A DNA stretch of 64,000 bases from Hygrophila difformis (Eukaryota > Streptophyta > Magnoliopsida > Lamiales > Acanthaceae), in NCBI GenBank assembly GCA_030278955.1, contig JAOANR010000005.1, forward strand, positions 35,653,105 to 35,717,104, read 5' to 3'. The position numbers and the translations under genes were made by a program. The notes below the pieces were generated by a model that was not told the DNA's origin, did not search any database, and saw only the letters and a program-made list of their open reading frames with translations. Position 1 is the first letter of the stretch; each line of letters opens with the position of its first letter. Of this stretch, positions 32,687-44,733 are shown piece by piece.

Positions 32687-33644
32687 CAAAAATGGTCCAA
32701 TACATCCTTTTTGTTTCCTTTTTATTCAAATCCATCATCTACTAATTTTTGGACCAATTTAGTCTTCTAGTTTTGCTAATTATATCCAATTTCATTCTTT
32801 CTTCAGTAATTAAAAAAAATTAGCTGATGTGGCATGATTAGCATTCACCTGATATTTTTTCTCTTTCAATCCAAGAATATGAACCAACCCTCTGTTTTTG
32901 ATCAACATCCCCAAACACTCTTCTCCTTCCTCTGGAGCCGCCTTTTACTCTTCTCTCCACAAACCCACCTTTTTTTCTTCCTATTTTTATCTCGCTTCTA
33001 AAATAGAGTTTTTTAATATTGAAGAATTATATTGCCCATCAATCCAATTATCGATTAATGAATCCCCAAACCGAAAACGAAATGAATAAAGTAGAAATCA
33101 AGGCATTCGCTTGAAAAGAAACAAAGAAAGAATCAAGAGCTATTTGGAAAGAATTGATTTAAACAATTGATAATGTTTTGGAGATAATTTCTCCGACTGT
33201 TGTTTTTTGGATTTAATAATATGGATGGATGCCAAGGGGCACCAGTAGAACCCTAATATAGCTTTCCTACTGTGTGTTTCCCCAATTGGTTCTCTTCCAT
33301 ATTTTTCTTTCTTGAATCGAAGAGTGTGAGAGAAGAAGAAAGTGAGCATTTGCCCTACAAAATAGACAGTGAATTTGCGATGAGTTGGAAGGGAGTGGAA
33401 AGTGACAATTTTTTGGGTGGACCGATGAATTGGACAATGTTATGGATTAATTTGCCCTTAAAAAATGACACATGGCATCTGAAATTGCCTTAATTATGCC
33501 ACATCAACTATTTTTTTTTAATTAGTGAAGAAATGATGAAATTAGATATAATTAGCAAAACTAGAGGACTAAAGTTGTCCAAAAATGAGTAGAGGATGGA
33601 TTTGGATAAAAAGGAAACAAAAAAAATGTATTGGACCATTTTTT
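32687..33644. mobile_element. MULE-like non-autonomous DNA transposon
   Basis: Long terminal inverted repeats of about 155 bp (32687-32841 and 33492-33644; AATGGTCCAATACAT at the left, ATGTATTGGACCATT at the right). They are flanked by a direct repeat GTGATGTAAGA of 11 bp (32676-32686 and 33645-33655). Long TIRs and a 9-11 bp duplication fit the Mutator superfamily. The 650-bp interior has only short ORFs with no transposase. On the minus strand MLTFFFS..KKEKYGREPIGETH (33140-33349) is not recognised; a captured gene piece is possible. Confidence 0.75.
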
Positions 33645-33655
33645 GTGATGTAAGA

Positions 33656-33951
33656 GTATTTGATTGGATAAATATTTTATGTGATTCGAAGTATATTTTT
33701 TTTTAATCTTTAGTTGTACCGGATTGGATATTAGAATTATGAATATCTATTTATTTTCCTCTCTACAAAGCCAACAATGATATAGATATTACTTATTAGA
33801 ATTAATTTATCTTGTTAAGCATATAAGTATATGTGTACTATTAGTGTCCACGTTGCAAACATAAAATAGTTATATTCCATGTCTTACGATAATAGTAGTA
33901 TTAATTTTTATTATTGTTTGTGGATCAGTTTTGCTCTAATATCTAATCTAA
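33656..33951. other. Intergenic DNA, no gene seen
   Basis: AT-rich, with the second copy of TCTACAAAGCCAACAATGA. Confidence 0.4.
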
Positions 33952-33953
33952 TA

Positions 33954-34213
33954 CTTTCTCTGTTCTCATATAAATGCATTATTTCTGCATTTCACGCAGT
34001 CCAATATACATTTTTAAATGTTTATAACTCAAATTGTATATAAGTAAAATATATAAAAATTTGATATTCTAAAACTACGTGATTAGACGAATCTAACAAG
34101 ATCTCACATGACTATGTTTTTTCTTATATAACTATGTCTAAAAAATTAGTCAAAGTTACCCAATGAATAGTTACTACTATGCAAATGGTTCACTTATATG
34201 AGAATGGAGGTAG
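33954..34213. mobile_element. Stowaway-like MITE
   Basis: Left CTTTCTCTGTTCTCATATAA and right TTATATGAGAATGGAGGTAG are imperfect inverted ends with TA on each side. Its middle (AAACTACGTGATTAGACGAA) matches DNA flanking E3. Confidence 0.65.
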
Positions 34214-34275
34214 TAAAACATAAATTTATCAAAAAAAAGTCGCATACATTGGTGAAAAGAAATACTGTTACTTAT

Positions 34276-34908
34276 TGTAGGTGCAAAAATGAGTAGACAA
34301 TAACTGCAAAATGATTTTATTAATTTCACAATAGAATGTCTACAATTACAGAGAATTTGAGTAGAATTTAAAAAAAATATAAGAAAATCAAACGATTTAT
34401 GGTTCGACTTCTAGTACTCCTTTGATTCCTCCAACCTTGAAGATCTCGAAGCGTTCTTGCTCTTCGTGTCTGCCTTCTTGGGATTTTTGCAGTGTTTCGT
34501 TGTTGTAGATCTCAAGTGTTTGAACTTTGAGAGTGTGTAGGGTATGAAGACCTAACCTGATTTGTGAGGGGACACCTCTATTTATAGAGGAGAAAAGGAC
34601 GGTGGGCCGATGTCAATGGGCCAGCCTGTTTCAAGTGCCCATTGGTTTGTTGGGCTGATGAGACTTGTTTTTGGACTTGTTCACCTTGGCCCGACGTAGT
34701 GTCCATTGGGCTACTTCACATGTGGGTCTTTCATTTAGACTTGTTCACATTGGCCTAACACCGATCCATTTGACTTGTTGATTCAAATAGCCCAATAAAT
34801 ATTAATAATTATTCTAAACATTTAATTTATTTAAAAATGTCTAAAAATAATTAATATTTAAAATTACACGTGTCGCATTTAGTGGCGATGAATTTTCACG
34901 TGTCTACA
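34276..34908 (-). repeat. LTR fragment or solo LTR of another retrotransposon
   Basis: On the minus strand a tract TCGAGGGGGCATT (PPT-like) is followed by TGTAGACACGTGAAAATTC, a typical LTR start. A TATA box CTATAAATAG lies at 34578-34587, about 320 bp into it. The other end could be TGTAGGTGC at 34276. The interior to the right (34909 to about 35500) has no coding content, and no second LTR is seen in the window. Confidence 0.55.
34578..34587 (-). promoter_or_regulatory. TATA box in the LTR fragment
   Basis: CTATAAATAG on the minus strand within CTCCTCTATAAATAGAGGTG, a strong plant-type core promoter. Confidence 0.6.
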
Positions 34909-35875
34909 AATGCCCCCTCGAGACTTGTTTAGGGCGAAATAAGATGTTTGTGACGTGAACGAGTCTCGAAATCTTTATTTTGTTTCTGCCGATTTTTATC
35001 GCGCTTTGGAACATTTACATCTGCTTCCATTTTTTTCCCAGGCCCAAATTTTCCTTTTGAGGTCAGAGTGCATTGCCAACATTTGAATTCAAGTGCGCGG
35101 TTGTATCTTTTGAAATTGACTTGAATCCTTTTGTTTTATTTAATAAAAGCCTTGAATCTCCACCCAATACTTTGCTGATTTTCTTGTGCGCGAGTTGAGC
35201 AGGAGTCCTCCAAATTAAGCACGCCAACAGATATTGATACGATTCGAATCAAATTGTTATTTGCACCTGAAATTCATATCTAATTTGAATTTAATATAAT
35301 GACCAGATCTCCATAGTACACTTCCAAAGATTTAAATCATTTTTTTCTTATAAAGTGAGCCTTCATCCCTCCTGATTTGCTCCCGAGGAAACGAAAAACA
35401 GATAACTCCGTTTTAGCTGCAATCGTCTATTCCCAAAACATTGCTACCCTGAGCTTCGGCACTTCCATTGACCCTAGGAATCAACGACCGTGAGGACAAT
35501 AGATAGCAGGTATACCCCTTTTTATCGGCCATTAATCAAGCAAGAGAGTTTTGAGCAAGGTAAACATGCCTCTGGTTAATCGTTTTTTTTTTTCTTTACC
35601 AGTGAATAACCAAGCAAAGCATTCACCGTGGTTACGAGCAGCCCGAAGTCACAAGATTGAAGGTAAATTCACTCATCTCGGTTACCTCTTGTACCTGTAT
35701 TCTTCTTCTTTCTTGTATTTCCTATTCTTCTTTTTTTCTTGTATTTCCTGGTAACTCCCTCAACTGAACAATCCCAATCGAGCAACCTCATCAATTATCA
35801 CAAGCCAAACCCCGAGAGCTAGATAGTTCGAAAACGAAGTTATCTACAAAAGAAGAGAAGAGCCTTGAAGATGAA
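34909..35875. other. Possible interior of the retroelement; no gene recognised
   Basis: Starts with the PPT-like complement CCCCCTCGA. The rest contains no pol-like frame. Acceptor- and donor-like sites are scattered. A short Phe-rich plus ORF (35551-35754) has no known family. Confidence 0.35.
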
Positions 35876-35878
35876 GAC

Positions 35879-36152
35879 TCGTCGCCGCGTTGGAGGGAGA
35901 GCCAACGCCGCGTCGGGGTTGAAGGTCCGTCGCCGTGTCGGAGGGAGAGCCGATGCCGTGACGGAATGAAGTTGAAGACCTGTCGCCGCGTTGGAGGGAG
36001 AGCCAACGCCGCGTTGGGATCGAAGATCCGTCGCCGTGTCGGAGGGAGAGCCGATACCGTGACGGAGAAGAGCTCGAAGCCGAGTGCCTGTGGCCGCGCT
36101 GTGGCTGTCGTCGCCGCGTTGGAGGGAGAGCCAACGCCGCGCCGAAGGCGGC
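35879..36152. repeat. GC-rich minisatellite of alternating hairpin units
   Basis: Five units of roughly 50-75 bp. Type 1, GTCGCCGCGTTGG-AGGGAGAG-CCAACGC, alternates with type 2, GTCGCCGTGTCGG-AGGGAGAG-CCGATGC. Each unit can fold around the same AGGGAGAG loop, with TTGG/CCAA in one type and TCGG/CCGA in the other. Open frames on both strands (35791-36261 minus, 35966-36211 plus) follow from the repeat and high GC; no known protein. Confidence 0.75.
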
Positions 36153-36275
36153 CGCTGCCATGGGTCACCGCCGTGTCGCTGCTGCTGCTATGTTGCCCGC
36201 ATCGATGCTGATGGGCTGATCGATCGGATAGTTCACCCCCAATTCTGCTCATGCATTTCATTTTTCTTAGTTATT

Positions 36276-36863
36276 GGGTCTGTTTGGGAGTTTAGCATAT
36301 GGCAGAAGCAGATAGCAGATTTGACCAGTAGATTTAAGCAGCAGATATGAATAGCAGATTTGACCAGCATATAATAATAGCTGATTTTATTTAAGGTGTT
36401 TGGTAGATTAATCAACAGATAGCATATTTAGTATGTGAAATGACATATAAGGACAAGTAATTTTTTTGGATGAGAAATAGTATTATAGTTATATAAATAT
36501 CATTATTTTAATTAAATAGTATTTTAATTAAAATAATTAAAATATTATTTTAATTAAATAGTATTGTAGTGTTTTAATTATAATATAGTAAATAAGAGTA
36601 GTGTGCAGCTAAGAAGAGAAAAAATTTCAACGCACGTTCTGAGAGAGTAGGGAAGGATGAGAGATGAGAGAAAATGGGTATTTTAGTCATGCAAATATGC
36701 TCCCCCAATCTGCTTGAGGAGGAAGCACATTACATTTTGACAGATTAGACCGAATCTGCTAATAAAATATGCTCTTCACCAAACACTCTAAATTAGCATA
36801 TTTATTAGTCAAATATGCTAATATCATATCTGCTGCCTAATGTACTCACAACCAAACAACCTC
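36276..36863. mobile_element. MITE with GTTTGG-type ends
   Basis: Left GGGTCTGTTTGGGAG and right ACCAAACAACCTC are imperfect inverted repeats flanked by ATT. Further inverted matches run inward (AGCAGATATGA / ATCATATCTGCTG). 588 bp, AT-rich centre, no ORF. A three-base flank suggests PIF/Harbinger, but the base composition is not the usual TWA. Confidence 0.55.
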
Positions 36864-37174
36864 ATTATACCTCCTTGCTTGCTAGGAATTTTTTGTTTGC
36901 TTGCTCTCACTTTTCCTTTTCAAAATTCTTTTTGTTCTTTCGCAGTGGAGTTGTGAGGAAGAGAGGAGGCTGCCCGCCTGCTTTTTTTTTTTGGTGTGTC
37001 CCTTTCGATACAGGTATTTTGAGGACTTATTTCCTTTTAGCCTCTCAGCCTATTAAACCCTTCAAATTGGTCATTAAATTTTTCTTTATTTCATCAGCCC
37101 ACTCTCAATATATATTAGTATTATTATTATTTTTTATTTATTTATTTATTTTTTTGACAAGGGCATTTGACAAC

Positions 37175-37497
37175 ATGTTTATTTCGACTGAAAATGGGTA
37201 TTTGGTGGTCGGTACGAATGTGAATGACCCGCCGACGAGTAATACGAGTTTTCCCATAGATGTTGTGATCGTGCCCCCTCCGCTAAGTAGAAGGACTCAA
37301 CACATCCCACACTGGTCTCGCCAAACAACAAGAACTGTCATTAAGGCCGATGGGACTAAGGTTCGAACTTCCGTTCACATACTCCAATCTTCTCTCCATA
37401 AGGGGGTGGCACCTTCCGTAGAGCCATTTTGCCCCAATGTTATTGCCACTGGGAACGGTGGGTTGAACATACCCCCATCATCCTTTGGTGTGGTGTT
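37175..37497 (+). pseudogene. Unrecognised ORF truncated by the LARD element
   Basis: From ATG 37175 the frame reads MFISTENGYLVVGTNVNDPP...RRTQHIPHWSRQTTRTVIKADG...NVIATGNGGLNIPPSSFGVVFET and then enters the inserted LTR at 37498, ending at 37552. About 108 codons are pre-insertion sequence. The frame is also open upstream through the MITE by chance. I do not recognise the family; codon use looks coding-like. The missing 3' part should lie beyond the far end of the element, outside the window. Confidence 0.35.
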
Positions 37498-40270
37498 TGA
37501 AACTTTTGACAAGTTTCACCAACACGAGCGTATTTTTATAAGAAAAATATGAGGATTGAATTTATTAAAAGGAAAGAGTTATGATTCACGGGAAAGGGGT
37601 TTAAGGATATATTCCACTTTTTTATTACTCAGGTGGGGTGCTTTAATTTCAAATGGTGCTGCAGTCCTCTCAGGTCATGAAACTTTTGACAAGTCTCATG
37701 GTACAGCCGGGATAGATTGACCTTCAGCCTGTCACACTGAGGGTCCCCGGCATATGTGCCATGATACTTCTCATGATTTCATGTCATGAGATTACCTACC
37801 ATGAAACTTTCGGCAGATTCCCACTACATGAGTATTTTCTGAAAAATCACATTTTTTATTTACTCGTGTTAAGAAACTGTGCCCCCGAAAGCGCACGGAG
37901 TCAAAAATTGCAGTATTTATAGTAAGTACCGGATCGTTCACTGGAGGATGTGCGATGGAAGCAGGGCCCACGCCGTTTACTAAGATTTTCCACTCGGTTA
38001 CTCGATTCAAGTTTGTGATAGACTATCAACTACTTGACAGAATTTAAACTAAGCTACGAAAGCAATTAAAATAAAGCAGATAAAATTATTCTAGAAAGCG
38101 AATTAAATTTAATCTAAGAAAGCAATAAAATTATTCTAGGAAAGCGATTAAGATTATTCTAAGAAAGCAGATTTAAAATGAGACAGAAGGGACAGGGAGA
38201 AAAGAATAAAGATTGGACAAGATTCAGATGAAACACAGTTAAACTTCCATTTTAATACACAGATCTTTGTTTGGGATAACCCTTCAGTTAGCTAATTCTC
38301 ATGTTCTCTGTACCATGTTCCCTTTAACAGACAGGTACTTACAGTAAGAGTTTACATGCTCTTAAGAAAATATAATCTAAGATACCACAGACTCATAACT
38401 CCCTTCACAGGCCTTGCAAAGTTATATTATTTATCTGTGGTGGACAAGCAACACCTAACAAATCATTTATTGAAGTGTCAAGTACCGTTATCATTCCCCC
38501 ATGTCACACCCAAAGATTCTAATCAAGCCCTGAACTATCCCTTAACTATCAGTCCTAGTAGCAGTTACACAACTCTCAATACAACCGAGTGACCTCTAAC
38601 GAAAGCATTTAAAAGAAAGCGATAAAGAAAGCATTTAAAATCCTATCACTCGGAGGTTTTTGAAAGTCTGACCCTGGTAGTAAATGAAAGCCCCCAGTCA
38701 GAATGACCGGATGTGGATCAAGAATTCCCTATTCTCGGTGAACCACTCGCAGTGTTCACTTCCCGTCGGGTGGTTATGAGATACAAACTAATGAAACGAA
38801 CTAATAAATTAGTTCGTTCCGGATGCACTCACTCAGGACTCAAAAATAGGCTTTGGCAGAAGAGGATAGCAGTTGGAAGAATACTCAACCCTACCTTAGA
38901 AAATAACCAAGGCCCGAATGTTGTTCCTCTAGTATTATCTATCACACCTTATCAGGATCCAAGTGGAATCTGACCCAATGCAATATTTAATATAAGATTT
39001 CCAACAAACAGCAATTTTGGAAAATAAATAGATCTTTGAAAATCATTCCCTAAACAGGTACTAGACTCTCAATTAAAACACAGATCCTTTCAGTCTAGGT
39101 GAGACCTAATCGCTGACTCTGCTTCTAATTTCCCAAAATCAACCCCCAGTCGGATATGAATTAGTCATAAATGTGGAATTTATCCCTTACTTAGATCCGA
39201 ATTTTATAAAGGAGTTTTTGTTGGAAATTTATTGTGAGATATCTGCTTTAAATCAAGACTTCTATGTCCAAGGGAAGGATCCCAAAATAATATTGACCAC
39301 AATATCTACATAATAATATCATGCATAAATTTATAAAGAAGTGTAAAATTAAATAACTCAAAATATGAGGCGGGTTTAGACAGAAGTTGGTACACAGAGA
39401 TGAAATAGCCGGAGGTGAGAAGAATTTATTTGGCTAAAAAGAGTGCCAGAAATAACTGGGGTGATCTGGACTGCAAACATCTGCTATCCAGTTCCCAATT
39501 ATTCAAGATGGAATGATTTTTAGACAGAAAGGAATTCCAAGTGACGGTGACCACCGTCATTCAGCTCCCTTTTTGTCTGTGAATGGAAGAAAAACCCACA
39601 TACTTTCTTGCTGTAAAAATTCTCAAATAATGTTGGTCGACATCATTTAATAATACTACAACTTGACTTCAGGTTTGAGATTAAGATAAAGAAAATAAAA
39701 CTGTATCCGGATAGGGGTCAGCTGAGCAGCTATTATAATCCCGGATGGACTAACCGCCAAGGCTTCCACCAACCACTATTCGGACCATGCAAAATAACAT
39801 CTAAGAATTAATATACAGACCACGAGCTAGTTATCCGTGTGGGAATACCCGCCAACATTAATCTGATATGTTCCTTATTAGCTGTTTCACACAACACGGA
39901 AAGACAAAATAAATAAAAGAAAAATATTTTTGGGTCATCTTGCATGAGAGACATTGGTTTCTCATGCAAGGGTATGGAATTAAATCCATAATTACTCGTT
40001 ATGGTCTAAATAATCACTCATTCCATAATTAATTAATTAATTACAGTCCGGATTATATACTTAGATCATTAGAGTTTAATTATTTGTAGAAGAATCTTTT
40101 AATGGGAAATTGAACAAAGTTCTTTATATTAAATTAATCATGGGTTGAGATCATTGGATTTCAACCTCAAAATATTAATATAAAGGTTCAATTAATTAAT
40201 GGAGTGAGATGAAGAATAAAAATTTGGCAAAAAGGTGCCACTTTGTCGCGATGCAGAGTTTGTGTCGCGG

Positions 40271-42639
40271 TGTAACGCCCCAAAAATTTAAAACCAAATT
40301 TCTGTGACGTCACTGCCGTGTTACCTCTCTTAAACTGTTGGCCAATCAATTTAAGATCAATAACACGTAGCCAAGTAAACAGGAAGCCAATGAATCATAA
40401 TACAAATCCAGAAAGGAAACCTCACATCATAACAGACGTCCGGCTTACAAGCCTTATTCATGCGACATAACAGTCGACATATCAGTCTCATCTCAACCTG
40501 TCAGAGATATTAAGTAACACACAAGACAAAACATAATGTACCGATCGGTACCACAAGCAGTACGAGACAAGGTAATAGAGTCATAGCATATTATTCAAGA
40601 CAAGCACATAAGTCCACAACATACTAATGCATCCCTAGGTAGATCACTCATCCCCAAACCCCACATCGTGCTCAGGCTCTGCGTCCTCCCCGGGAATATC
40701 TATACATAAAAACATAGCAAGGGTCAGTACAAGGTACTGAGCAAGAATAGAAGAATCGGCATAAGGGGAAACAATAATTAACTTGATTCCCTAGAAGTAT
40801 ATTTATACATATAGGTGGAGATATATTCCGTTTTTAAACATTTGTTAGGCATAACATAAAAATTAAACAGTGCAAATAAGTAAACATCACACCGTCCCAT
40901 ACCGGTGCTTCAACCACAGCAAATAAGATGAATGATGGATGATGAGATGAAATGTTATGACCTAGGATGTCTATCTACCCTAAATGCAACACATAAGCAT
41001 GTCTAGCGCGCACCTAGGTACCATGGTCGGTATTCCCTCCCATATAAGGGTCCACACCCCTTAATGGTCGAGAGACATACCCACAGTGCCCCCGCCGCGG
41101 ACACTAACAGCTGAAATCGTGGCTTACGGCAAGCGGGTCAGGCTAAGGGTCATGAGCCCTTTCCAGCCAAAATCAGACTAGGATATAAATCCTTTTCAGT
41201 CTCAATATATCATCACAAATATTCACATATCATCACAGATATTCAGATTCAACTCAATCACTCATCTCGAGTGAAGTATTTTCTTTAAAATAGATAGCTT
41301 TAAAATAGTCTGGGCTCTTTGAAATATACTACTAGTTTATAAATGATAACTTTAAAAATAATAATACTTGAAAATAATAGTTTTTAAAAAGAATAATCCG
41401 GGCTCTTTAAAATAGTAGTTTTAAAATATTCCGGGGTGTGCCAAGTCCCACATATCGGCATCAACACATATCGTCATAGAAGCGAAACAAGACTCGATCT
41501 CAACTAAGGCATAGTAGATCACCGCTAATCGCAACTAAGTTCAAAGATTGTGAGCATAATGATGGTTATGGCATGCTAGAAGCATAAGAAGAACTAAGGA
41601 AACACGAAGGACGAAGAATCGGAAAAACGAGCGGACGAATCGCGCGGGCAGAAGGGGTGGCGCGCACCCCGCGCGGTTTTCCCATGAAAACCGCGCCAAC
41701 CCCGCGCGGGTTTTGTCACGGGCGTCGTGGCGTTCGTGTCGCGCGCTGCTCGCGCGCTGTTTGGCTAAAGGGCGCGCCAAGTGCGCGCCGACACACCAGA
41801 AACGATGGAAATGGCGGTTTCCGGCCATTCCACCGATTATGCCCCCATTTAGGCCTATCTCTACCCTTGCCTGGTATGTAGATGAGTCTCCAAGCTCCTC
41901 TTCTCAACCTGCAAGCTTCCAATCAACAATTCCAAGCCTATATTGCAAGAATCAAGCTCCAAACATCATAATTCATCCAAGAACATGATTTCTTGATCTT
42001 GAAACCATTTGAAGCTTAAAAACTGAAATCAACAACACCAAAATGGTCTCAAGTACTAACCTTAGCTCCCAAGACTGATTTGCAACTCCCAAGCAAGGAT
42101 TTAACACAAATTCCAAGCCGATCTACAAGAATTTCAACCCAAACTCTTCAATCCCGCCACCAACATAACACCCTCCAAAACCCACTTCAAACTTCACCCA
42201 AAACATGAATTAGATAGTGGAAATTACTTACCTCATGTTATACTATGAATCCCCCACTTGATTTGGCCCTAAAATCTCCAATTCCTCAAGAGATTGAAGA
42301 TCCCCAATTGCACCAAGAGAGAGTGACGGGAATGGGAAGGGGAGGAAGAAGAAATGGGTTTCTTAACCCAAAAATCTGATTTTGAAGAGTCAAAATGGAT
42401 CCGGGTCGGGTCATGGGTCTCGGGTCGGGTCGGAATGTGGGTTAAAAGATTTACACTACTTGTCTTGACCACATTGCACCCATTTGAGCACTTGACTCTT
42501 ATTATCTAGTGAGTTGAACTCACTTATCCCCCCCCACTTAAATCTTCATTCCCTACAAAATAATCCACATACTAAGTCTTTTGTTAATTAACCATAATTA
42601 AATTAATTAATTATGAGTTAATTAAATCGGGGTGTTACA
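40271..42639 (-). mobile_element. Solo LTR of the E2/E4 gypsy family
   Basis: 2369 bp, TGTAACGCCCC...GGGTGTTACA, similar to the E2 LTR over most of its length but with a shorter minisatellite. Perfect target duplication CGCGG at 40266-40270 and 42640-42644. It split a palindrome that is intact in the other LARD LTR at 54574-54598. The stem-loop is at 40724-40740. Formed by LTR-LTR recombination. Confidence 0.95.
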
Positions 42640-43135
42640 CGCGGAGCGTGGCTCCGCGACAAAGGTTTCGCGACAAAGGGGTGGGAAATAAGAGAAATTA
42701 ATATTTTGAAAATTAGAGTTTGTTTTGTCGCTAAGCAAAAATTTTGTCGCGGAACATGGTTTCGCGACAAAGGGAGTATAGCGACAAAGGGTTGAAAATT
42801 GGTAAGGACATAATTCCTGGTCGCGGAACAAGGATTTTGTCGCGGTACGTGGTTCCGCGACAAGGGTTCCGCGACAGAGTCCTCCCAAAATAAAATTACA
42901 AGTATTTGGGTCCTTGGTCGCTAATCAAGGGTTTTGTCGCGGAACGTGGTTCCGCGACAAGATTGCTTCGCGACCAAGGGTTTCAAAAATAATGGCAAGG
43001 CATAATTTTCTGTCTCGGAATAAGATTTTGTCGCGGAACGTGGTTCCGCGACAAAAGCCATGCAGACAAAATGCAAGAATTTGGTCCTTTGTCGCTAAAC
43101 ATGGGTTTTGTCGCGGAACGTGGTTCCGCGACAAG
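42640..43135 (-). repeat. Cluster of TTGTCGCGGAAC hairpins in LARD LTR
   Basis: At least five palindromes of 27 nt at 42744, 42837, 42934, 43028 and 43108: arm TTGTCGCGGAAC, loop GTG or ATG, complementary arm. Three are perfect. Single half-sites (GCGACAAAGG, GGTCGCGGAAC, GTCGCTAA) lie between them. The larger unit repeats at about 42895-42985 and 43070-43150. The other LTR has the same set (54574-55087). Two degenerate ones sit upstream near 44316 and 44384. Confidence 0.9.
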
Positions 43136-43240
43136 ATTGTATGGCGACAAAGGGTTTTTAGAATTTCTATAAAATTTTTGGCAGCATAACGCCTAATATT
43201 GCATTACAGGGGAGTGCGTTGTGATCCGTGGGATCCCGTT

Positions 43241-43299
43241 GTTGTGATCCGTGGGATCACAACGGGAAAATTACATTGCAACCCGTGGGGTTACAATGT
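43241..43299 (-). other. Two further GTG-loop hairpins
   Basis: GTTGTGATCC-GTG-GGATCACAAC at 43241-43263 (perfect 10 bp) and ACATTGCAACCC-GTG-GGGTTACAATGT at 43273-43299 (12 bp, one mismatch). Stem sequences differ from the CGCGG hairpins but the loop is the same. The other LTR keeps them at about 62627-62680. Confidence 0.7.
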
Positions 43300-44007
43300 G
43301 ATGCAATACAATATAGGAAATGCAATTTTTAAATAAATATGCATAAACACTTTAATACTATCCCTCTCTAGATCTAATGTATTAAAAATAAAATAAAAAA
43401 ATAATAATAGAACTAAACATAAAAAGAACACTACCTAATAACTAAAGGAAAGAAACAAAATAAGAACAGCATACTAAAAATAAAAATAAAATAAAGAAAA
43501 TAGCAAAAACAAGTACTGGCAACATGAGATGCAAACAGCCTATGCTATCACTAAAATTAAAATAACACCTACACTAGATCTATCAAGGGCCAAATATCAA
43601 GTGTTTATGCACTCATTAATCTAAATAAGCATTAAACCCTAACTAAAAATAATAAAAATGATCAAGTGACCAAAAATACAAAAATAAAGCAATAAATATT
43701 ATGGGAGATCCATAACACATTTTTGGTGGAACATTTTCTTTATATTATCAAAAACCAAAAATGGGTTAAACACACCCATTGATTAAGTGTTTTCAACCAA
43801 AAAATACAAAATATAAAACTGGAAAATAAAGTGAACACTAGCTACACTTATTTATTACAAAGCATAAATTAAACTAAGCTAAGATCTACTACATTGCATA
43901 AAATAAATAAAACTATCTACCTACACTAGCTTGGAGAGCACAGTGGTGCCTCCAAAACAGTAAAATAAACTAAAGTGTAGCTAGGTTACTGTTCAAGGGG
44001 GTGGGAG
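43300..44007. other. AT-rich part of LARD LTR, no gene
   Basis: Low-complexity A-rich sequence with AAATAAAA runs. Likely transcribed R/U5 given the TATA box to the right. No ORF. Confidence 0.5.
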
Positions 44008-44020
44008 GTTATATTTATAG
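44008..44020 (-). promoter_or_regulatory. TATA box of LARD LTR
   Basis: Minus strand CTATAAATATAAC, preceded by TCTACTCT. The copy in the 5' LTR is at about 63394-63406. It defines U3 to the right and R/U5 to the left, so the hairpin clusters at 42640-43300 would be in the transcript. Confidence 0.65.
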
Positions 44021-44439
44021 AGAGTAGAATTAGCCCTAGGCCCATTAGGCCCATTGTGTCGCCAAACAGATTGCTGTGTCGGGGAACAAATTCTGCATCG
44101 CGACACACTTAAATTGGAGAATAAATCTTTGGATTTTGCGATGCGAAGGGCCGGGAGCTCGAGTCCCAGGGGATAAGACGAAAATCCCTTACCCAATGGG
44201 ACCTCAAGGTCCAGGGAGTTTCCACTTGATTTGGCATGTGGGGAAATTCAAAATGGGAGACATGTGGAGTCACGTGACTGCTACTTCTTCTGTCTCTGGT
44301 CGCGGTCGCGTTCCCTTTGTCGCAGAACCATGTTCCGCGACAAAATTTTGTGTCTTGATTCTCCTCTCACAGTCTCGGAATAATTTTTGGTCGCGGAGCA
44401 TTTTTTTGGTCGCGGTGCACTGCTTCCGCGACAAAAGGT

Positions 44440-44733
44440 TTCTCTCTTTCCCAAATTTCAAAATTCTTTCTTTTTCCTTCATTCCCATTTCTCTTTCTTT
44501 TCTCTCTTTCCTCATTCTTCTTCTTCTTCGTTTCATCCTCGTTCTTCCTCGTTCTTCCTCTTCTCTCAGTTTTCCAGTTTTCCATTCTTCCATCTTTCTC
44601 CATTTCTTTCATCTTCTTTCTCTATTTCCTCTATTCTTTTCCTTTTCTCCATTTCCAGTTTCGCCTTTTCTTCTTCTTCGATTTCTTCCTTCATTTTCTC
44701 TGTTTCTCGTCTCCATTTTTCTACTAGGTTTGA
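44440..44733 (+). repeat. Long pyrimidine tract in LARD U3
   Basis: About 290 bp of almost pure C/T on the plus strand with (TTC)n and TTTCTC blocks. Lys/Glu/Arg-rich ORFs on the minus strand are a by-product. Repeated in the other LTR up to the window end. Confidence 0.75.

Noticed and set aside
35791..36261. Minus-strand 156-codon Arg/Ser-rich protein
   Set aside because: It follows from the GC-rich minisatellite; frames on both strands are open and there is no known domain.
44270..44612. Basic Lys/Glu/Arg-rich protein on the minus strand (also at 63656-63998)
   Set aside because: It is the translation of a pyrimidine/purine tract inside an LTR, open in two frames at once.
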